A DNA stretch of 64,000 bases from an uncultured Roseobacter sp. (GTDB taxonomy: Bacteria; Pseudomonadota; Alphaproteobacteria; Rhodobacterales; Rhodobacteraceae). The first letter of the stretch is position 1. Each line of letters begins with the position of its first letter. The translations under genes were made by a program, and so were the position numbers. Below are positions 1-9,532 of this stretch, piece by piece. A model generated the notes under the pieces. That model did not search any database, was not told the origin of the DNA, and saw only the letters and a list, made by a program, of their open reading frames with translations. The stretch spans positions 1 to 64,000 of the forward strand of contig NZ_CANMDB010000007.1 in assembly GCF_947496515.1 (NCBI RefSeq), given 5' to 3'.

Positions 1-601
1 TGGTCGTTGGACTTCGTGTCTGACGCCTTTGAGGATGGCCAGCGGTTCCGCGTGTTGTGCATCGTGGATGATTGTACGCGCGAAGCCTTGGCAACTGTAG
101 TCGATCGCTCCTTGTCTGGTGCCCGCATCACCCGCGAGTTGGAGATCTGATCCGACGGCGTGACCAGCCCGATATGATTGTCAGCGAGTTGCCATTGGAT
201 GCGCCATTGGTCCGAGCGACAATGGCGACGGAACAGAAATGACATCTCATGCTGTGCTGCGATGGTGCCAGGATACTGGCGTTGGCTGGCATTACATCGC
301 ACCAGGCAAACCGATGCAGAACGCCTTCGTGGAAAGCTTCAACGGCAGGCTGCGCGACGAATGTCTAAATGAGCACATCTTCGGCAACCTCGCCGAAGCC
401 AGAAAGATCATCGAAAACTGGAGGATCGACTACAACACACAGAGACCACACACATCACTTGGCGGGTTGGCACCTGCCGTCTACGTCAATCTCAACCGCC
501 GCACCCGGCCTGCCTCGCTTGAGCTCCGCAAAGGCTCCGCTCAGCAGGCCTTGACCGCAACCATATCAACAGCAAGAAACAGGAACGGATTCTACACCTG
601 A
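1..601 (+). pseudogene. IS3-family transposase orfB, 5' truncated by the window and frameshifted
   Basis: Frame 1 opens with WSLDFVSDAF and VLCIVDDCTREALATVVDRS, the start of the DDE integrase core of IS3 orfB. It then hits a stop at about 148. A different frame continues with [33 protein letters not shown] and [12 protein letters not shown] and ends at 601. Two lesions explain the shift: an extra GA pair near 143-146 and a 32-bp insertion at 188-219. The insertion is bounded by AGCGA repeats and itself contains GCCATTGG twice. The net shift of 34 bases (+1) matches the frame change exactly. The catalytic D, D and E are still recognisable, but no intact protein can be made. The assignment to IS3 (rve core) rests on these motifs. 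Confidence 0.88.
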
Positions 602-626
602 ACACCCCGGATCAGGGGGCTGGGTC
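1..626 (+). mobile_element. Right part of a decayed IS3-family insertion sequence
   Basis: The window opens inside an IS3-family element. The broken orfB transposase fills 1-601. About 25 bases after its stop, near 618-626, comes a GGGGGCTGGGTCA-like end that resembles the terminal inverted repeats of this family. The left end and orfA lie outside the window, so the element boundary on that side cannot be set. The right boundary is approximate because the matching left repeat is not available. Confidence 0.65.
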
Positions 627-1055
627 ACGACATATCCATAACGGGCGGTTGAGCACCTCGCGTTACACTTGAGGAATACCGTAACCGTTCATGGGATAAA
701 CGGCCCGTTTGCTCTCTCGACAGACTACTACGCAATCGGTCGAGAGAAGATATGCCGCTATACCATTTTTCAAGATGGCTTTGTTCGTTTGCGTGTTTAC
801 GGATTTCTGGCCTCGTTTTCTCGAGCCAACAACAGCTTCTGGCGGCATCGACCGTCATGATCCAAACCGCCAGAAGATCCCACCTAGCTGCATACTAAGG
901 AAGACAGCTTAAAGACCAACGGCCACAAAAAAAGCATGGCTCATGGAAAACGACGACCTTGGAATGAATCGCACCCAAAAAGGAAATGGCGCTTCATCAG
1001 TTTACCTGATCATCGTTTTATCCTCATGAATTTATGTGAGCCAGAACGACAAACC
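627..1055. other. Gene-free stretch between IS3 remnant and RTX gene
   Basis: No convincing coding region is present. The short open frames here lack recognisable motifs and good ribosome sites. An imperfectly placed inverted repeat, TCTCTCGAC at 713-721 and GTCGAGAGA at 739-747 with a 17-base loop, is the only structure noticed. The stretch lies downstream of the minus-strand RTX gene, so it should contain that gene's transcription end, but no strong hairpin followed by a T run was seen. Confidence 0.5.
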
Positions 1056-4000
1056 TCACAGAATGAAGTCGCCCGCGGTGTAATCGGTTGCCAGGACGCC
1101 CGGGCCATCGTTTATGCGGACCTCCAGATCGATAGCGCCGTCGTTGTTCACATTGCCATATAGCCGCGTTTGGCCGCCGAATTCCTGGACCCAGAGGGCC
1201 CCTGCGCCGAAGCCAAGGCCAGTCGCATTGGTAACTGCGCCAAGGAAGGTGAACGCCTGATTGCCCCCAAGCGTCGTATTGGCATCGATGGTCGATACGT
1301 CGATAACATCGCCGCCAAAGGTCCCGGTGCCCTCAAAGCCGATGATCGTATCCGCAGCCTCAAAGCTCGATTCCGCAACTGCGTTGAAGTCGAAGGTGTC
1401 GAATCCAGCGCCGCCATTCAGGGTGTCCACACCGAGACCGCCGACCAGAGTATCGCCCTCGTTGCCACCGTTCAGTACGTCGTTGCCGTCGCCGCCGTCA
1501 AGAAAGTCGAAGCCATCGCCGCCGAACAGAGTGTCGTCACCAGCCTGCCCAAAGAGGTCGTCATCTTGGGTCTGGCCATCGATGACGTCGTTGCCAGCGC
1601 CGCCCAACATCGTGTCGTCGTTTGCACCGCCGAACATCGTGTCATTGCCGGTCTGGCCGTCCATGACGTCACCGCCGCCGCCGCCGCCCATGAAGTCGTC
1701 GCCAGCGCCACCCAGCAACGTGTCGACCCCGGTCTCGCCGAAAATCGTGTCGTTGCCGTCTTCTCCATTGATGAAGTCGTTGCCGCCGCTGCCAAAGAGC
1801 GTGTCGCTGCCGTCGCCGCCGCGGATCGTATCATTACCTTCGCCACCGAATGCGGTATCGTCTCCGCCGCCCGCATCGATGGTATCGACACCGTCGCCGC
1901 CGCCAATCGTATCATTGCCGAGGCCTCCGAAGATGGAGTCGTTGCCCGCTTCGCCAAAGAGCTGGTCGTTATCGTCATTTCCGTCGATATAGTCATTCCC
2001 GCCCTGGCCATAGACCGTGTCTGCGCCGTTACCGCCCGACATCGTGTCGTTGCCGTCGCCACCGTTGAGCACATCGACGCCGTCACCACCAAAGAGTCTA
2101 TCGTCGCCCCGCGCACCGAGAAGACGGTCATCGCCTCCAAAGCCAAAAATGTGCTCGTCATCGCTGGTGCCTGTGATGGTCTCCCCGGCCTCTGTACCCA
2201 AAATGACGGTCGGGCTCGGTTGCGGTGTGGGTTCGATGGTACCGATCGCGAAAGCCTCGCGCGCATTGCCAGGCAAGACACCATTTTCCAGATCCGACAG
2301 GCGAAGGACCAGCGTCTCAGATCCTTCAACTTGGGTGTCATTGTTGATCGGTACAGTGATCGATGTGGTGATTGCACCCGCGGCAAAGCTAAACTGTCCG
2401 CTGGCGCCAGCAAAGTCTGACCCTGAGTCGGCTGTGCCGTCGAGAAGACTGAAAGAGCCGGTCGTCGGCTCAGCGGTCGAGCCGATCCGACTGAGCGTAA
2501 ACGTCATCACACCACCTTCCGGTGCACTGGTATCGCTCACCAATACACGCGGTGTGCCCAGCACTGCCGCGGGCGTGTCATCGTCGAAAATAATGCCCGT
2601 GGCGCTCAGAGTGGACCCACCGCCCGCAAAAACCGCCCCTGTTGGGTTCGACAGCTCAACCACAACGGTTTCGTTTTCTTCCGGCGTGTTGTCCGCCACA
2701 GTACGCACAAAGATCTGGCCGGTTGTGGTGCCGGCCGGAATAGTGAGCGTGCTGGCATTCACATCGAAGTCTTCAGAAACGATTGCGGTGCCCGAAAGCG
2801 CCTCGTAGCTGAAGGAAACCGGGCTCGTTGAGGGTTCGGACAGGGTAACCAGAAAGGTCATGAAATTGTCATTGCCGCTTGAGCCTTCGACAATTTCTCC
2901 GACTGTCAGCGAGATTTCTGGGGCCAACCCCAATGCGGTGTCGTCGTCGAACAACGTCGCCTTCGCAACGACACCGGTTTGGCCGCCCTCGATTTCAGGC
3001 GAGTTGGTTGTCAGCACAAGCTGAAAGCTCTCCATCTGTTCGGATGCCGTGTCACCGAACACGTCCACCGCGACAGATGCGATCGTCTGACCGGCCGCAA
3101 AGGTCACCTGACCACTGGCGCCCCGAAAGTCCCCGTTGCTCGTGGCGGTTCCTTCGACGGTGGTGTAGTCGAAGATGATCGTTTCGCCCGAAGGCTCCGA
3201 CAGGCGTATTTCAAAGACTGCCTGTTTGATGCCGCTGTCGCCTTCCAGGATCGTGGTGTCCTGAATCGTCACAGAGCGTTTCAGGCCCGAACCATCATCG
3301 TCCAGTAGAACGGATTGGACTGTCATGCGCTCTTCGCCATTGGCGAGTTCGGCACCCAGCACGTTAAAGACTTCGACCTGAATATTCTCATCTGCTTCGA
3401 CAGTGTTTTCGGCCGCTGTACGGATAAAAAACTGCGCCGAGGTCTGACCCGCCGGAATCGTTACGGTGGTGCCGTTGATATCGTAGTCCGCCCCTTCATC
3501 TGCGAGGCCCGAAAGCGCGCGATAGATGAAGGTGACCGGCGATAGCGAGGGCTCCGACAAGGTCGCGGTATAGGGAATGAAGTTGTCGTTGCCACTGGTA
3601 CCTTCGACGGTTTCTCCACCTGTCACAGTCAGCGAAGGTGCGGTAGCAGACGCATCATCATCCATAATCGTGGCTACCCCGCCGGCGAAATCGACCGCGA
3701 GTTGATCCGCGTGTGCGGCGATGGGTGCAACCACGAGAGAGAACTTCTCGCTGCCTTCGATGGCCGTATCGCCTGAAACGTCAACGGCCACAGAAGCTAC
3801 CGTCTGGCCGGCGGCAAAGGTCACAGTGCCTGTGGTCGCCGTATAGTCCGAACCGGCCAAAGCCGTGCCATCACGTGTCTGATACGTCAGCGTGATCGCT
3901 TCGCTTGCGGGATCCGACAAGCGGATCTCGAAAACAGCCTGTTTCGCACCACTGTCCCCTTCCAGCAAAGTCACATTATTGACGAAAGCTACCCGCTTCT

Positions 4001-5069
4001 GCCCCGATCCGTCATCATCGAGGATCACACCTTGAACGGTCGTTATAGGCTCACCATTCGACAGGACCGCACCTTGTACGTTGAAGATGTCGAGCTGAAG
4101 GCTCTCGTCTGTTTCGATCGCATTGTCCGCGACCGTGCGGACAGAAAACTGTACCGTGGTCTGTCCAGCGGCGATCGTCACAACTGTTCCGACGCTATCG
4201 AAGTCTGCGTCCTCGTCTGACGTGCCCGAATTGGCACGATACGCGAAAGAGATAGACGATAGCGCCGGTTCCGAAAGGGTCGCCGTAAAAGTGACGAAAT
4301 TATCGTTGTTGCTAGACCCTTCCAACACATCCGCGCCCGTTACCGACAGAGTTGGGACACTGCCCGATGCGTCATCATCCAGGATTGTGGCCACGCCGCC
4401 CGCAAAATCCACCGCGAGTTGGTCGGCGTCTGCTGCGGTGGGGGCAACCACGAGAGAGAATTGCTCGCTGCCCTCCACCAAGATGTCGCCAGTGATGTCT
4501 ACGGTAACGGTTTTCACCGTTTCTCCCGCCGCGAAAGTCACCGATCCGATCGCTGCGGTGTAATCCGAACCCGCCAGCGCGGTGCCGTCGCGGGTTTGGT
4601 AGTCAAGCGTTATCGCTTCGGTCGACGGTTGTGACAGGCGGATCTCGAAAACTGCTTGTTTGGTGCCAGCATCGTTTTCCCGCACGAAGGCGTCATTGAC
4701 CAGCGCAGTCCGTTTCAGCCCTGTGCCGTCGTCATCGAGGATCACGCCCTGAATGGTCGTGCGAAGCTCGCCATTGGCAAGAGTTGTCCCTTGCACATTG
4801 AAGATGTCGACTTTGACACTTTCGTCCGCTTCAGAAACGTTATCGGCCACCGTGCGCACGAAGAATTGCACCGACGTCTGGCCTGCCGGGATGGCAATAA
4901 TGGTACCAACGGTGTCGAAATCAGCTTCTTCGTCCGCCGTACCGGACCGCGCGGCGTATATGAAGGTGACCGGCTGCAGCAATGCCTCGGAAAGGGTCGC
5001 GGTATAGACGATAAAGTCGTCATTATTGCTGGAGCCTTCGATGATTTCTCCACCGGTAATCGTCAGCAT
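1056..5069 (-). CDS. Secreted Calx-beta / RTX repeat protein
   Basis: A 1337-residue acidic protein. Residues 1 to about 950 are eight Calx-beta-type domains, each ending near a DDD motif (ILDDDGTG, TILDDDASG). The first six form three copies of a two-domain module of about 239 residues. From about 965 to 1215 there are more than twenty GGxGxDxUx nonapeptides (GGDGNDTMS, GGAGNDVID), the calcium-binding RTX parallel beta-roll. The last 120 residues resemble the serralysin-type C-terminal domain (FDFNAVAESS, DTIIGFEG). RTX proteins with such tails are exported by type I secretion and have no N-terminal signal, as here. I chose the ATG at 5069 because AAGGA sits 7 bases upstream; the frame is open to 5177 without a better site. 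The role is probably adhesion or a surface matrix. No type I secretion genes are nearby, and no enzymatic domain is visible. Confidence 0.9.
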   Translation of the reverse strand: MLTITGGEIIEGSSNNDDFIVYTATLSEALLQPVTFIYAARSGTADEEADFDTVGTIIAIPAGQTSVQFFVRTVADNVSEADESVKVDIFNVQGTTLANGELRTTIQGVILDDDGTGLKRTALVNDAFVRENDAGTKQAVFEIRLSQPSTEAITLDYQTRDGTALAGSDYTAAIGSVTFAAGETVKTVTVDITGDILVEGSEQFSLVVAPTAADADQLAVDFAGGVATILDDDASGSVPTLSVTGADVLEGSSNNDNFVTFTATLSEPALSSISFAYRANSGTSDEDADFDSVGTVVTIAAGQTTVQFSVRTVADNAIETDESLQLDIFNVQGAVLSNGEPITTVQGVILDDDGSGQKRVAFVNNVTLLEGDSGAKQAVFEIRLSDPASEAITLTYQTRDGTALAGSDYTATTGTVTFAAGQTVASVAVDVSGDTAIEGSEKFSLVVAPIAAHADQLAVDFAGGVATIMDDDASATAPSLTVTGGETVEGTSGNDNFIPYTATLSEPSLSPVTFIYRALSGLADEGADYDINGTTVTIPAGQTSAQFFIRTAAENTVEADENIQVEVFNVLGAELANGEERMTVQSVLLDDDGSGLKRSVTIQDTTILEGDSGIKQAVFEIRLSEPSGETIIFDYTTVEGTATSNGDFRGASGQVTFAAGQTIASVAVDVFGDTASEQMESFQLVLTTNSPEIEGGQTGVVAKATLFDDDTALGLAPEISLTVGEIVEGSSGNDNFMTFLVTLSEPSTSPVSFSYEALSGTAIVSEDFDVNASTLTIPAGTTTGQIFVRTVADNTPEENETVVVELSNPTGAVFAGGGSTLSATGIIFDDDTPAAVLGTPRVLVSDTSAPEGGVMTFTLSRIGSTAEPTTGSFSLLDGTADSGSDFAGASGQFSFAAGAITTSITVPINNDTQVEGSETLVLRLSDLENGVLPGNAREAFAIGTIEPTPQPSPTVILGTEAGETITGTSDDEHIFGFGGDDRLLGARGDDRLFGGDGVDVLNGGDGNDTMSGGNGADTVYGQGGNDYIDGNDDNDQLFGEAGNDSIFGGLGNDTIGGGDGVDTIDAGGGDDTAFGGEGNDTIRGGDGSDTLFGSGGNDFINGEDGNDTIFGETGVDTLLGGAGDDFMGGGGGGDVMDGQTGNDTMFGGANDDTMLGGAGNDVIDGQTQDDDLFGQAGDDTLFGGDGFDFLDGGDGNDVLNGGNEGDTLVGGLGVDTLNGGAGFDTFDFNAVAESSFEAADTIIGFEGTGTFGGDVIDVSTIDANTTLGGNQAFTFLGAVTNATGLGFGAGALWVQEFGGQTRLYGNVNNDGAIDLEVRINDGPGVLATDYTAGDFIL

Positions 5070-6187
5070 TTCAATATCCTTAAGTTGTTTATAGTCGTTC
5101 AAATACAGGTCGGACCAGTAAACTCGTTTGTGGCGAAGCTTGTAAAGTGTTAACGAACCGGTGTCGGCGATCTTCACAATTCATTTGCAAAACGCGAACG
5201 GTTGCGGCACGCGCATGAGGCGTCGACACCCGAGTAGCATGGTGCCAGGTGAGGCCTGTCACGCTTTCGCGCCGGTCCAAGTGGTCGTTTAGGTCATCGC
5301 CGTCGGATGCGACCAAGGTCCAACAAGAGGCGCGGCAACGGTGGCACGATTTACGGTGCGCTCTTAAGTGCTCACAATTAGCGATCTCAACCCTTCATCA
5401 TGCCGCCCACGAATGTCTCAGGATTGGTTCTGCCTTCTCGGGTTTGTGGGAAACACAATCCACGCTTTTTCGCGGCCTGTAATTCGTTTCAATCAAACAA
5501 GTACGAGCTTGTTTGAAGGGTGAGCCAGACGAGGTGATTGCTGCGATGAAACAGGCTCAGGCTGAGAGTGAGCAAAACAACCACAAGGCCTATACGCGCG
5601 CTGAACGATCGGTACCTACCCTCAGCAGCACAGACTTAGGGTATTGCGCAGAAATTCGGATTTCAATTGTAGCCTAGGCGAAAATAGCATTGATAGATAA
5701 TCGCTGCACCTCGGTGAGCTTCCGAAGTATGTATTTGGTCTTCTGTTTGAGAAACCAAATCTGCAGAAAGCTTGGCTGATGCTTTTCCGGCCCTTCTGAT
5801 AGCCGAGAGCCAAGGCGTTAATCGATATCTTCTTAAAATAATTCTCAAGGTTCCGGCTACCCTGAACGGTATATGTGATTTGGGTTCTCTCGAAAATACA
5901 ATGCAAAAAGTCCAGGCTGATACTTGCCCTGACTTAGGCACCAACAGGTTCATTTCTTGCGCTCGGACCAAAATCGCAAAGAAAGCGAGCCATCTTAGCC
6001 GAAGCTGGTTTATTAACCTGGTAAACACGGTTCGGTCTGAGGCCAGCAATCGCAGAGAGCAGCCAAGACGTGACAAAGCCGACGGTCATGCGCGGCTCTT
6101 TGTTGTCCACTGAAAGGCGCATATCCAAATCTTTTGACTTTTGAGCGATCATCCCGCAGGTCTTGCAAGCTGGTTTTTTTCTTGGTC
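5070..6187. other. About 1.1 kb without a recognisable gene
   Basis: The first 100 bases form the upstream region of the minus-strand RTX gene. A short open frame at about 5483-5677 (with EPDEVIAAMKQAQAESEQNN) has protein-like composition but no start-site support; it could be a gene scrap. Open frames on the minus strand between 5622 and 6152 overlap each other, are rich in R, S and C, and match nothing I know. The base composition is lower in GC than the surrounding operons, which fits acquired, decaying DNA. Confidence 0.45.
5493..5516. repeat. Perfect 9-bp inverted repeat
   Basis: TCAAACAAG at 5493-5501 and CTTGTTTGA at 5508-5516 are perfect reverse complements separated by TACGAG. There is no T run after it on either strand, so it is not a standard terminator. 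It could be an operator or a scar of a mobile element. Confidence 0.5.
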
Positions 6188-6513
6188 CTAGGTGTTCAGT
6201 CCCGGCATCTGGTGGATCGGATAAGCAATGGATCTGTCTGGCTCTGAAGTCCAGATCTTGCAGATGTATTCGTAAGGCGTCAGGCCGTTGAGCGTCTTTA
6301 ACCTGCGGGCAAAGTTGTAGGCTGCGATGAAGTCTGCGAGATGCGTGCTCAGCTGATCACGAGTATCGTAGTGATACCGTTTGACGGTCGCGTCCTTGAT
6401 CGTGCGGTTCATCCGTTCGACCTGGCCGTGCCTCGGGAAAACAGTCCCCCGGACTGTTTTCTGGCCCTCAGCACTCCACGGATGGTTTGGCTTTGTTAGA
6501 AGCCACTCGGTGG
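6188..6513 (-). pseudogene. C-terminal fragment of an IS481-type transposase
   Basis: The frame encodes TKPNHPW, then GQVERMNRTIKDATVKRYHY, YNFARRLKTLNGLTPYEYI and a C-terminal HQMPGLNT. This is the end of the DDE integrase core (the E of QVERMNR) and the tail typical of IS481-family transposases. The N-terminal two thirds, with both catalytic Asp residues, are missing. The homology stops near 6510, exactly where an epimerase fragment on the other strand begins, so this is a rearrangement joint. A 39-bp in-frame insertion separates HPW from GQVERMN. The product cannot be an active transposase. An open frame runs a few codons further, to 6538, but that part belongs to the neighbouring fragment. 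Confidence 0.85.
6437..6461. repeat. Palindromic element inserted in the transposase fragment
   Basis: GAAAACAGTCC and GGACTGTTTTC form a perfect 11-bp inverted repeat with a 3-base CCC loop. It lies within a 39-bp unit bounded by GGCCAG direct repeats on the minus strand. The unit keeps the reading frame and adds 13 codons (including QKTVRGTVFP) between two conserved motifs of the IS481 transposase. This is the pattern expected of a small mobile palindrome rather than of random mutation. Confidence 0.7.
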
Positions 6514-7035
6514 ATTGATGACGAAACACCTCCTGCACCGCGCACGATCTACCATGAGACGAAGCTGGAGGCTGAGGCGATGGTGCGCCAAGAAGCCGGG
6601 CCTCATCTGAATGCTGCCATCGTTCGGATCAGCCGCTGCTTTCAGAAAACCCGGCAGAGATGGTGATCCACCGCCTATCACGGGGTGTCAGCGCGGGATG
6701 CCGCCTCTGCCCATCTCCATACAGCCGCAGCATGTGACGTGACCTGCACCCCTCTCATTGCGAGTGCTGCAACCCCCTTCCGACGCGACGATGCAGGAAT
6801 GCTCGGATGTGATCTGCGCGCGGTGCTGGCCAGCCGCTGCCCGGCCATTCTGAATGCATTTGCATCACGAAGGTGGGAAGTGCCCCGGCGCATGGATCGG
6901 GTTCATGACAGCGCGAAGGCGCAGGATGTCTGGAAATGGACCCCACAGCACGACGCGCTTTCTATGTTGATCGCAGAGACTCCGGGGACGCCAGATCACT
7001 CCGACTTCCAACAAGGGGCCAGCGATCAGGATTGA
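6511..7035 (+). pseudogene. Partial NAD-dependent epimerase/dehydratase, frameshifted
   Basis: From 6511 the plus strand reads PPAPRTIYHETKLEAEAMV and NAAIVRISRCF. These are the YxxxK active-site region and following strand of an extended SDR of the UDP-glucose 4-epimerase type. Near 6645 the frame shifts (LSENPAEMVIHRLSRGV in the next frame) and near 6685 it returns (SARDAASAHLHTAA). The rest carries ATPFRRDDAG, RRWEVPRRMDRVHDSAKA and WKWTPQHDAL, matching the C-terminal lobe. There is also an in-frame stop at 6664. The N-terminal Rossmann half is absent, cut at the joint with the IS481 fragment. Its original substrate cannot be stated. Confidence 0.7.
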
Positions 7036-7039
7036 AAAT

Positions 7040-7769
7040 GTGCTGTCCCCCGATGATTTGGCCCAGGTCGCAGAGCGTCAACGCGCGCAGCAGTCGGACT
7101 GGCGCAAGGTTCCGAACGAAGGCTGTCTTTGAAAAGCTGGGGTTTCTGGTCTTGCCAGATGCCTTCCCGCCGCGTTCAGACACGCGGCTGTTGCTGCAAA
7201 ACATGCACGTGCCGCCCGGTGTATCGGTTTTGGATGTGGGGACTGGCATGGGTGTTCTGGCTGTCGTGGCGTGCAAGGCCGGGGCCGAGCGCTGTGTTGC
7301 GCTCGACATCAATCCGCAATCTGTTCGAAACGCCAAAAGCAACACAGAGCGCCATCAACTAAACGGGCGTCTGGACATACGCCTGTCTGATGGGCTTGCG
7401 GCCCTGGCACCCGGCGAGCGTTTTGATCTTGTCCTTGCGAACCTCCCGGGTTGGGCAGCACCAGCCAGCGATCACGTGGAAGCTGCTCAATGGGACACGG
7501 GCTTTGCAACCAACAGAGCTTTCTTTGCGAAAGTGAGGAAATACTTGTCCCCTAACGGGCACATCCTCATGGCCAAGGCAAACTACCCCGGAATCAACGA
7601 TGTTCCGGCGATGGCCGAAGAGAACGGTCTGATGGCCCGGATCGTCGCAGCGCAGGCGCCCAAAGAAGACGACCCGCGTCGGTACGTTATCTTGGTGTTC
7701 GCACAGGCTCAAAGGAGAGATCAATGGATCTTGGCCTACGGTGCATGTCGAGTTGCACCGGTAGGCTGA
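7040..7769 (+). pseudogene. Class I SAM-dependent methyltransferase, probably frameshifted
   Basis: The core carries VSVLDVGTGMGVLAVVACKA (SAM motif I), ERCVALDINPQSV (acidic loop, motif II) and FDLVLANLPGWA (motif IV, related to the NPPY loop of N5-glutamine and ribosomal methyltransferases). A protein-like N-terminus, starting at GTG 7040 behind an AGGA site and reading LSPDDLAQVAERQRAQQSDW, stops at about 7123 in one frame. The methyltransferase core begins in another frame (FRTKAVFEKLGFLVLPDAF). A small insertion near 7105-7115 would join them, so I call it a frameshifted gene. The alternative is a shorter intact protein from a downstream start in the second frame. The substrate is unknown. 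Confidence 0.6.
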
Positions 7770-9532
7770 AATCACCGGCCAAAGCACTGTGTTTCGGGAC
7801 GATGTGATCCACGTGGAGGCCAGACTTTGCGACATCCGTGCCGCTTAAGCCGCCGGTCACGGGTGGTATCTTGTTGTCGAGCATCACTGCCTCTTCATTT
7901 ATTCGTTGGTTCGCCCAGACCAGTGCAGGGCAGAGCAGCAACGGATCATTGGGTGTCGGAAGTCATCAGGTCTGTCTGCTGTAAAAGGCTTTGTCTGGTT
8001 ACGTGATTGGATGAAGTCTGGTCAGAGACGGTATTTCCATGGAACGAGCCGGATTGCGTCACACCATCGGCGTAGGTCAAATCGAGCACCACACGCGGGG
8101 CAAGACCTTCCGCGAAACGCATGGGAATGGCGCGGGCGAGGCCACCGGAGGACGGTGTCTGGTTGGCGGGGTGGCTTTCCCAAACTGCATTGCGTCTTCA
8201 TTGGTTTTCGGTCGTATCCCGTCTCGGTTTCCATGCTGACCTGAACGCTGGAGAAGTCAGCGTCGCAAAGACGGTTTGGGAACAGGTTTTGATCATTACG
8301 AAGGCCTCCGCAAAACGCGATGCGCCCAGTGACCATGCTCTACAACAGATTTTCTCGATTGCATGAAGCTATTGAGCAACACGGGCGCTTTTAGTCGGAT
8401 CGTCGCAGGACGGGCCGACGAGCACGGCGAGGAGAAGACCGCTATGATCGCCGCCATTGAAGCGGGGTTTCACCTGCCGGGCAATGGATCAGCGGCTATA
8501 TCGGCCAAGACCTCTGTTCAGCAACTTACCAAATGTTGACGAGTTACTCGGCCTCTCTCGCCATTTGCCGTGCAAACGCCTGCAGGTCCGAGGACTGACG
8601 CCAGAATGCCGATTGGTTCAGATACGCATCGACAAACAGAAGGATACGCGCCTCAATCCCGGGCCGAAAAAATGAAAGAAACCCGACATACGACGAGCGC
8701 CAGCACGAACGCCAAAACCGGATCGGGGCAATATTTGGCGAGCGGCTTACGGCACCCAATAGGGCAGGTGTCTCGAAGTCTTCCGGTCCGCCACCGCCGC
8801 TACAGCAACCTTCATCTATCTGGTGTGACGCCGCGCCGTCGGGCGGTTTTTGAATGTGGGTGCAGACCGCGTCTATGACCTTGGCGTCGCTGCGCGTTGT
8901 GTCCGTGGCATGGCTCGAAGCTGCCAACGCCGGACATGTCATGTCCGTCCGCATCCTGCAGTCGCGCCGACGCAGCAAATCCTATGGCGGACGCAGCATC
9001 GCGATGGACCAACGGGATCAAAGAGTGGATACGATACGCCCTGGGCAAGGCGGTAAAGTGCAGCAACCGATCGTTCTGATGTAGTTTGCTTAAGCCCGAT
9101 CTTATCCTCAAAAAGTCCAATCATCGCACAGCCGACGCATCATTCGGCAGAAGAACTGTTCCGCGATACCTGCCTCCATCATCGCCCCCCAAGTCATGGA
9201 GCTAAAGCGTCAAACCGGGTTCAAACTGTAACGCACTCGGCCAGTGGGGTCGGATCAAAAAGTGCTGCGGGTTCAAGAAGCCAAAGATGGATCCGGTGAG
9301 CAACCGCTTCCACGTCATGCGCCAGGCATCCGAAACAACGCGTTGCGTCTGCGACCGGGGGCGATGCAAGCACCGCTGCACGCGCCGAAGGCGAGTTGGT
9401 CCGCACAGCTGGCTTGACCCTGTGCGGTCATGAAGGACGGCGTTGGCGGCAACGGCAGCTATGACTGGCAAGGCCTCGCGACAACATTGCGAAAGATGTC
9501 AGCCTTATCTGTCACATTCACCCAGACGGACG
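7770..9532. other. 1.8 kb of decayed DNA without an intact gene
   Basis: Open frames here are short, overlap on both strands and lack convincing starts. A minus-strand frame at 7687-7941 contains GLHVDHIVPKH, which resembles the DH core of HNH nucleases but has no Zn ligands and no supporting context. A minus-strand frame at 8544-8978 (RILLFVDAYLNQS) is faintly like the end of a LysR regulator, but I do not trust it. An IS5-family scrap lies near 8290-8450. The stretch reads as a graveyard of fragments between the methyltransferase remnant and the caspase operon. Confidence 0.5.
8290..8450 (+). pseudogene. Remnant of an IS5-family transposase
   Basis: Three frames in succession carry pieces in the right order for an IS5-family transposase: KRDAP, then TMLYNRFSRL, then NTGAFSRIVAGRADEHGEE followed by KTAMI. 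In intact family members the order is WRDAP, KTLYNRF, GVFxRIxxGLA and the MIDAT catalytic motif. Frameshifts separate the pieces and the catalytic Asp is not recovered. The match is short and made from memory of the family, hence the moderate confidence. Confidence 0.45.

Noticed and set aside
1170-2420. A 416-residue plus-strand open frame rich in VVA and DRV repeats
   Set aside because: It is antisense to the RTX repeats; the repeat codons leave the opposite frame open. It has no ribosome site or family match.
5622-6152. Overlapping minus-strand frames of 72-137 residues
   Set aside because: They overlap each other in different frames, have unlikely composition and no ribosome sites.
7687-7941. 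Possible HNH nuclease fragment (GLHVDHIVPKH)
   Set aside because: Only the DH core resembles HNH; no Cys ligands or second motif, and it is partly antisense to the methyltransferase remnant.
8544-8978. Possible LysR C-terminal fragment on the minus strand
   Set aside because: Similarity is limited to a few residues and the frame contains long low-quality stretches.
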